Of a stretch of 64,000 nucleotides of DNA, positions 59,953 to 64,000 are shown one piece after another (the stretch's first letter is position 1; the number at the start of each line of letters is the position of its first letter). The notes under the pieces were generated by a model, which was not told the DNA's origin, made no database searches, and saw nothing but the letters and a program-made list of their open reading frames with translations. The DNA is taken from positions 17,999-81,998 of the forward strand of contig NZ_JPOC01000036.1 in NCBI RefSeq assembly GCF_000738775.1, read 5' to 3'. Both the position numbers and the translations under genes were made by a program. The DNA is from Prescottella defluvii. GTDB taxonomy: Bacteria; Actinomycetota; Actinomycetes; Mycobacteriales; Mycobacteriaceae.

Positions 59953-60358
59953 CGTGCTCGCGCGCATCTGCGCCGAACCCCTCGATCCCGCGGTCGTCGA
60001 TGCCGCCGTCGCCGGGCCGCAGCACGGTGCTGTGGTGGTTTTCACAGGCGTCGTGCGCGACCACGACGACGGCCGGTCGGTGTCCGCCCTCGAGTACCAG
60101 GCGCACCCGGACGCCGAACGGTTCCTCCGGCAGTGCTGCGAGCAGGTCTCCGAGCGCACCGGACTGCCCGTGGCCGCGCTACATCGGGTGGGGCAGTTGA
60201 CCGTCGGCGATCTGGCACTGGTCGCGGCGGTGGCCGCACCGCACCGCGCCGAGGCGTTCGCCGCGTGCGCCGACCTGGTGGAGCGGATCAAGGCGGAGGT
60301 GCCGATCTGGAAGCGTCAGCAGTTCACGTCCGGCCCGTCCGAATGGGTCGGGTTGTGA
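59945..60358 (+). CDS. moaE: Molybdopterin synthase large subunit
   Basis: A 137-residue enzyme converting precursor Z to molybdopterin using MoaD thiocarboxylate. It shows AVVVFTGVVRDHDDGRSVSALEYQAHPDAE, HRVGQLTVGDLALVAAVAAPHRAEAFAACADLVERIKAEVPIWKRQQF, with the conserved active-site KAEVPIWK. The ORF overlaps moaCB, completing the moeA-moaCB-moaE operon. Confidence 0.94.
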   Translation: MSDVLARICAEPLDPAVVDAAVAGPQHGAVVVFTGVVRDHDDGRSVSALEYQAHPDAERFLRQCCEQVSERTGLPVAALHRVGQLTVGDLALVAAVAAPHRAEAFAACADLVERIKAEVPIWKRQQFTSGPSEWVGL

Positions 60359-60411
60359 CGTGGCCGGGCCGGTCCGGGGGCCGACCCGTCCGGCCTCGGA
60401 TACCGGAACCC

Positions 60412-60646
60412 GGTATGGTGGCCACTACTGGGCGTCCGCTTGCGAGCCGCCCAGCGTCGTAGAACGCTTTCACTTCGCGCCGGACTTGAGCGAGTGCTCG
60501 AATGCCCAGAACGGGCATCCATGCCCGCCAACGAGTGCAGACGAGTGCACCAGCACAAGCATTTCTTGCGGCGATCGATCTTGCCTCCCGGCAATGTCGC
60601 CACCTTGTGCAGGCCGTGCACCGGGACCTCCCGGCCGTAGGCGTGC
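60412..60646 (+). promoter_or_regulatory. Possible promoter and long structured leader of the DEAD-box helicase gene
   Basis: TATGGT at 60412-60417 could be a -10 element, giving a leader of about 220 nt. The segment CGAATGCCC occurs both at 60499-60507 and just after the start codon (60651-60659). GGGCAT (60513-60518) can pair with ATGCCC at 60502-60507, at 60521-60526, or at the start region, so alternative folds exist. No known riboswitch is recognised. No convincing gene lies in this 288-nt gap. Confidence 0.35.
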
Positions 60647-62149
60647 ATGACGAATGCCCGAAAGGCACCGACGAACTTGTCCACCAGCGTCACCACCCCG
60701 TCCGACGAATCGGCCGTCCCCTCCTTCGAGGCCCTGGGCGTGCCCGCCCCGCTCGTCACCGTCCTGACGAACGGCGGCATCACCGCACCGTTCCCGATCC
60801 AGGTCGACACCCTCCCCGACACGCTCGCCGGCCGGGACGTGCTCGGCCGCGGCAAGACCGGCAGCGGCAAGACCCTCGCCTTCTCCATCCCGCTCGCGGC
60901 CCGCCTCGCCGGCGGCAAGCGACGTCCGGGCAAGCCCCGTGGCCTCGTCCTCGCCCCGACCCGCGAGCTCGCGACGCAGATCACCGCGACCCTCGAACCC
61001 CTCGCCGACGCCCACGGCCTGCGCGTGACCACGATTTTCGGTGGCGTCTCGCAGCACCGTCAGGTCAAGGCGCTCGAGGCCGGCGTCGACATCGTCGTCG
61101 CGTGCCCGGGCCGCCTCGAGGACCTGATGAAGCAGGGCTTCGTCAAGCTCGACGGCATCGAGATCACGATCCTCGACGAGGCCGACCACATGGCCGACCT
61201 CGGCTTCCTGCCCGGCGTGACCCGCATCCTCGCGGCGACGCCGGCCGGCGGCCAGCGACTGCTGTTCTCGGCCACGCTCGACAACGGCGTCGACAAGCTG
61301 GTCAAGCGGTTCCTGCAGAACGAGGTCCTGCACTCCGTCGACGAGGCGAACTCGCCGGTCGCGGCGATGACCCACCACGTCTACGACGTCTCCGGCGTCG
61401 AGGCCAAGAAGGCTCTGATCCACAAGCTGGCGTCGGGCCAGGGTCGACGCATCCTGTTCATGCGCACCAAGCATCAGGCCCGCAAGCTGGCGCGCCAGCT
61501 CACCGAATCCGGGATCCCGTCGGTGGACCTGCACGGCAACCTGTCCCAGGCGGCACGCGACCGCAACCTCGCCGCGTTCTCGGAGGGCTCCGCGCGCGTC
61601 CTGGTCGCCACCGACGTCGCGGCGCGCGGCGTTCACGTCGACGAGGTCGAACTCGTGGTGCACGTCGATCCGCCGGCCGAGCACAAGGCGTACCTGCACC
61701 GGTCGGGCCGCACCGCGCGCGCCGGCAGCGCCGGTGACGTCGTCACCATCGTGCTGCCCGATCAGCGCAAGGACCTCTCGGCGCTGATGCGCAAGGCGTC
61801 GATCAAGGTCACTCCGGTCCAGGTCACCGCCGACTCCGAGCACGTGATCCGTCTCGTCGGCGAGCCGGCACCGCACGTGCAGCCGGCCCCCAAGACCGAC
61901 AAGCCGGCCGGGGACGCCCGTCGCCAGCAGGGACAGCGCCCGGGTCGTGGCGGCCAGGGCGGCCAGGGACGCAACAGCCGCGGTCCGCGGCCGGAAGGCG
62001 CCGCGGGCGCCGGTGGTGGCCGCCGCCGGTCGGGTGGACGTCCGGGCACCGGCACCGGATCCGGTGCGACGGGCACCGGCTCCGGCTCGCAGGGCGGCGG
62101 AACCCGCCAGGCCTCGCAGGGCGGCGGCTCGCGCCGCCGCCGCGGCTGA
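60647..62149 (+). CDS. DEAD-box ATP-dependent RNA helicase
   Basis: A 500-residue helicase. Q-motif region near PFPIQVDTLPDTL; Walker A GRGKTGSGKT (67-76); Ia PTRELATQ; DEAD at 177-180; SAT motif SATLDNGV; C-terminal motifs including LVATDVAARGVHVDEVELVVHVDPP and HRSGRTARAG. Residues from about 425 are a Gly/Arg/Gln-rich low-complexity tail that would bind RNA. RhlE-type in length and layout. The ATG at 60647 has no strong Shine-Dalgarno, and the mRNA leader may matter for expression. Confidence 0.93.
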   Translation: MTNARKAPTNLSTSVTTPSDESAVPSFEALGVPAPLVTVLTNGGITAPFPIQVDTLPDTLAGRDVLGRGKTGSGKTLAFSIPLAARLAGGKRRPGKPRGLVLAPTRELATQITATLEPLADAHGLRVTTIFGGVSQHRQVKALEAGVDIVVACPGRLEDLMKQGFVKLDGIEITILDEADHMADLGFLPGVTRILAATPAGGQRLLFSATLDNGVDKLVKRFLQNEVLHSVDEANSPVAAMTHHVYDVSGVEAKKALIHKLASGQGRRILFMRTKHQARKLARQLTESGIPSVDLHGNLSQAARDRNLAAFSEGSARVLVATDVAARGVHVDEVELVVHVDPPAEHKAYLHRSGRTARAGSAGDVVTIVLPDQRKDLSALMRKASIKVTPVQVTADSEHVIRLVGEPAPHVQPAPKTDKPAGDARRQQGQRPGRGGQGGQGRNSRGPRPEGAAGAGGGRRRSGGRPGTGTGSGATGTGSGSQGGGTRQASQGGGSRRRRG

Positions 62150-62156
62150 CCTTCGA

Positions 62157-62786
62157 CTAGAAGCGTTCCCAGTGGATCGCGTCGGCCAGTGCCCGGCGCG
62201 TCCGCCAGCCGAACCGCTCCAGATCGGGCACCTCCTGGAACTGGTCGACCTTCCCGACGCACAGCCACGCGATGGGTCGGACCGGGGCCGGGATGTCCAG
62301 CAGTTCGGTGAGGTACTCCTCCTCGTAGAAGGACACCCACCCGACGCCGACGTTCTCGGCGGCCGCAGCCAGCCAGAGGTTCTGGATGGCCAGCACCGCC
62401 GAGAACAGTCCGGTGTCGTCGATGGTGTGCCGGCCCAGGATGTTCTGGCCGCCACGCGACGGGTCGTAGGTGACGACGATGCCGGTGCCGCTTTCGCGGA
62501 TCCCCTCGATCTTGATGGGGTCGAACGTCTTCCGGCGATCCTCCGGTAGCGAGTCGGCGAAGGCACGTCGACGGTCGGCCACATGGTCGGCGAACGTCGC
62601 CAGGGTGTCGGGGTTGCGGACGACGACGAAGTCCCACGGCTGCGTGTTGCCGACGCTCGGTGCCGCGTGCGCCGCGCCCAGCACCCGCTGCAGTGTCTCG
62701 TCGGGGATCAGCTCGCCGCTGAACTCGGCGCGGACGTCGCGGCGTCGGCGGATGGCTTCGTACACGGAAACAGGAGATTCGGTCAC
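62157..62786 (-). CDS. bluB: 5,6-dimethylbenzimidazole synthase
   Basis: A 209-residue nitroreductase-fold enzyme that cannibalises FMNH2 to make the lower ligand of vitamin B12. BluB-type features: YEAIRRRRDVRAEFSGELI, AAPSVGNTQPWDFVVVRN, and the C-terminal VGVGWVSFYEEEYLTELLDIP and PIAWLCVGKVDQF. The neighbouring CobW-like GTPase on the same strand fits a cobalamin context, though no other cob genes are near. Confidence 0.92.
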   Translation of the reverse strand: MTESPVSVYEAIRRRRDVRAEFSGELIPDETLQRVLGAAHAAPSVGNTQPWDFVVVRNPDTLATFADHVADRRRAFADSLPEDRRKTFDPIKIEGIRESGTGIVVTYDPSRGGQNILGRHTIDDTGLFSAVLAIQNLWLAAAAENVGVGWVSFYEEEYLTELLDIPAPVRPIAWLCVGKVDQFQEVPDLERFGWRTRRALADAIHWERF

Positions 62787-62831
62787 CGCCCCACGGTAGC
62801 CGTCGCCGGAAAGCCGCTCGCGCGGATCCGC

Positions 62832-63923
62832 TCAGGCCCCGCGGACCTCGACGGTGTAGCGGTGCACGCCCATCATCGTGTCCGGGTCGAGAGCCTCGGC
62901 CTCCGCTTCGGTGCACGCGTCCAGCGCCGTGTTCACCAAATCGGGATCCAGGTCGGTGCCGATCACGACCAGTTCGGTCCGCCGGTCCTCGCCCGGGCTC
63001 CACCGCTGCGGATGGAACGCGATGTGGTCGCCCACCACCTGCAGGAGGTACTTCTGCTGATGCCCGCGGACACCGAAGTACACGTACCCCTTGATCCGGT
63101 ACACGCCGGCCGGTTGCGTCTCCAGGAAGCGGACGAGCCGCCGCGGGTGCAGCGGCAACTCGGACGCGAACGTGACGCTGTCGTACAGCGTGTGGATGTG
63201 GGTGTCGTGGTCGCCGCCGCAGTCACCGCATTCGGTGGCATCGTCCGCGGCGGAGATCAGGTCGTCGAACGACAGTTGCTGACCGGGCCTGGGTTCGGGC
63301 CGCGGGGCCCGGTCGAACAGCAGGCCCGGATCCACCCGACCCTGCACCGTGGAGACCACCGCCGCACGCGGATTGATCCGGCACACGTCGCCGAGAAGGG
63401 TGTCGTGGTCCTCACCGTCGATGCGGTCGGTCTTGTTCAGCACGATCAGGTCCGCGATCGCGACGTGCTGATCCAGTTCCGGATGCCGCTCCCGGTTGCT
63501 CTGGTACTCGGCGCCGTCGACGAGGACCACCAGGCCGCCGTACGTGATGTACCGGTTCTCGCTACCGAGGACCAGCCGAATCATGTTGCGCGGCTCCGCG
63601 AGTCCGCTGGCCTCGACGACGATGACGTCGATCTCCGACGTCCGGTGTGCGAGCCGGTCGAGCATCGCGTCCATGTCGCTGACGTCCACCGCGCAGCACA
63701 TGCAGCCGTTGCTGAGCGCCATCATCGAATCGACCTGTCCTGCAACCATCATCGAGTCGATGTTGACCGAGCCGAAGTCGTTGACGATGACCCCGATCCG
63801 GGTGCCGCCGTTGTTGCGGAGCAGATGGTTGAGCAGCGTCGTCTTCCCCGATCCGAGGAAACCGGCCACGACCACGACGGGGATCGACCGCGGACCGCGC
63901 TTCTTCGCCACCCCGACCTCCAC
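62832..63923 (-). CDS. CobW/COG0523 family metal-chaperone GTPase
   Basis: A 363-residue G3E GTPase. The P-loop is GFLGSGKTTLL (K27), the metal-binding CxCC is NGCMCC (C74, C76, C77), and NKTD is the base-recognition motif. A C-terminal CobW domain follows (VRFLETQPAGVYRIKGYVYF). A His/Cys/Asp-rich stretch ECGDCGGDHDTHIHTL (about 230-245) adds metal ligands, as in zinc chaperones. Its metal may be Zn or Co; proximity to bluB favours a cobalamin link but does not prove it. A GTG five codons in is an alternative start. Confidence 0.9.
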   Translation of the reverse strand: MEVGVAKKRGPRSIPVVVVAGFLGSGKTTLLNHLLRNNGGTRIGVIVNDFGSVNIDSMMVAGQVDSMMALSNGCMCCAVDVSDMDAMLDRLAHRTSEIDVIVVEASGLAEPRNMIRLVLGSENRYITYGGLVVLVDGAEYQSNRERHPELDQHVAIADLIVLNKTDRIDGEDHDTLLGDVCRINPRAAVVSTVQGRVDPGLLFDRAPRPEPRPGQQLSFDDLISAADDATECGDCGGDHDTHIHTLYDSVTFASELPLHPRRLVRFLETQPAGVYRIKGYVYFGVRGHQQKYLLQVVGDHIAFHPQRWSPGEDRRTELVVIGTDLDPDLVNTALDACTEAEAEALDPDTMMGVHRYTVEVRGA

Positions 63924-63952
63924 GCAACCGACGACACCGACCGGCCATCGTA

Positions 63953-64000
63953 CTAGCCCGCGGCCCGAACGATCTCGGGTGTGAGGTCCCGGCGCCCACC
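63953..64000 (-). CDS. 3' end of an unidentified gene (partial)
   Basis: The minus-strand frame reading in from the right edge ends ...GGRRDLTPEIVRAAG with TAG at 63953-63955. It is 29 nt upstream of the CobW gene on the same strand. Only 15 codons are visible, so the gene is not identified. Confidence 0.3.
   Translation of the reverse strand, partial: GGRRDLTPEIVRAAG

Noticed and set aside
60502..61737. Alternative frame overlapping the DEAD-box helicase leader and 5' half
   Set aside because: The helicase frame has all canonical motifs; the overlapping frame is only Arg/Pro-rich.

Overview
The window is GC-rich, densely packed actinobacterial chromosome. Gene content and order point to the Mycobacteriales, most likely Rhodococcus or a close relative. 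From about 1.2 kb to 53 kb the gene order follows, from memory, the Mycobacterium tuberculosis block Rv3005c to Rv3055: DoxX, lppZ, gatB, pfkA, gatA, gatC, an ACT protein, ligA, an Rv3015c-like protein, mnmA, a cysteine desulfurase, PlsC and GNAT acyltransferases, etfA/etfB, Rv3030-3032, Rv3034c, a PQQ-repeat lipoprotein, two methyltransferases, echA17, a Nudix enzyme, an ABC ATPase, serB, ctaD, fecB, nrdF/E/I/H, an FMN reductase and a TetR regulator. Interspersed genes are lineage additions. No phage, transposase, CRISPR, tRNA or rRNA was recognised.

Layout: 0-1.2 kb holds the end of an unknown gene and accessory cassette A. 1.2-7.2 kb holds DoxX, LppZ, an antiporter, gatB and pfkA. 7.3-12.3 kb is an insert with a two-component system, a phospholipase A2/hydrolase pair, a DinB protein and a decayed flavin monooxygenase. 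12.3-23 kb carries gatCA, ligA, thiouridine and Fe-S genes and two acyltransferases. 23.1-24.3 kb is cassette B. 24.4-30.9 kb holds the electron-transfer flavoprotein and a methylglucose lipopolysaccharide-type glucan cluster. 30.9-42.7 kb is central metabolism and cytochrome oxidase. 42.7-46.7 kb is an iron/heme acquisition cluster under a probable DtxR/IdeR box. 47-51.4 kb is the class Ib ribonucleotide reductase operon with tandem NrdR boxes. 51.9-56.3 kb holds redox, NAD and nucleoside genes. 56.3-60.4 kb is the molybdopterin locus. 60.6-64 kb holds a DEAD-box helicase, bluB and a CobW GTPase.

The most unusual signal is a pair of paralogous single-gene cassettes (50-1180 and 23129-24286). 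Each encodes a protein with an AbiEi-like winged-helix N-terminus and a C-terminal domain with a Vsr/PD-(D/E)XK-like arrangement of acidic residues. Each is bracketed by two copies of a cassette-specific, 61-70 nt nested palindrome. Just inside the left palindrome each has a second hairpin, whose arms carry TGTGGATAA or TGTGGACAA (the complements of DnaA-box consensus sequences) facing a TCCACA partner. Both cassettes sit at junctions of an otherwise conserved gene block, which suggests they are mobile or self-maintaining units. No AbiEii-type toxin partner is visible. Function, mobility and the role of the hairpins are inference.
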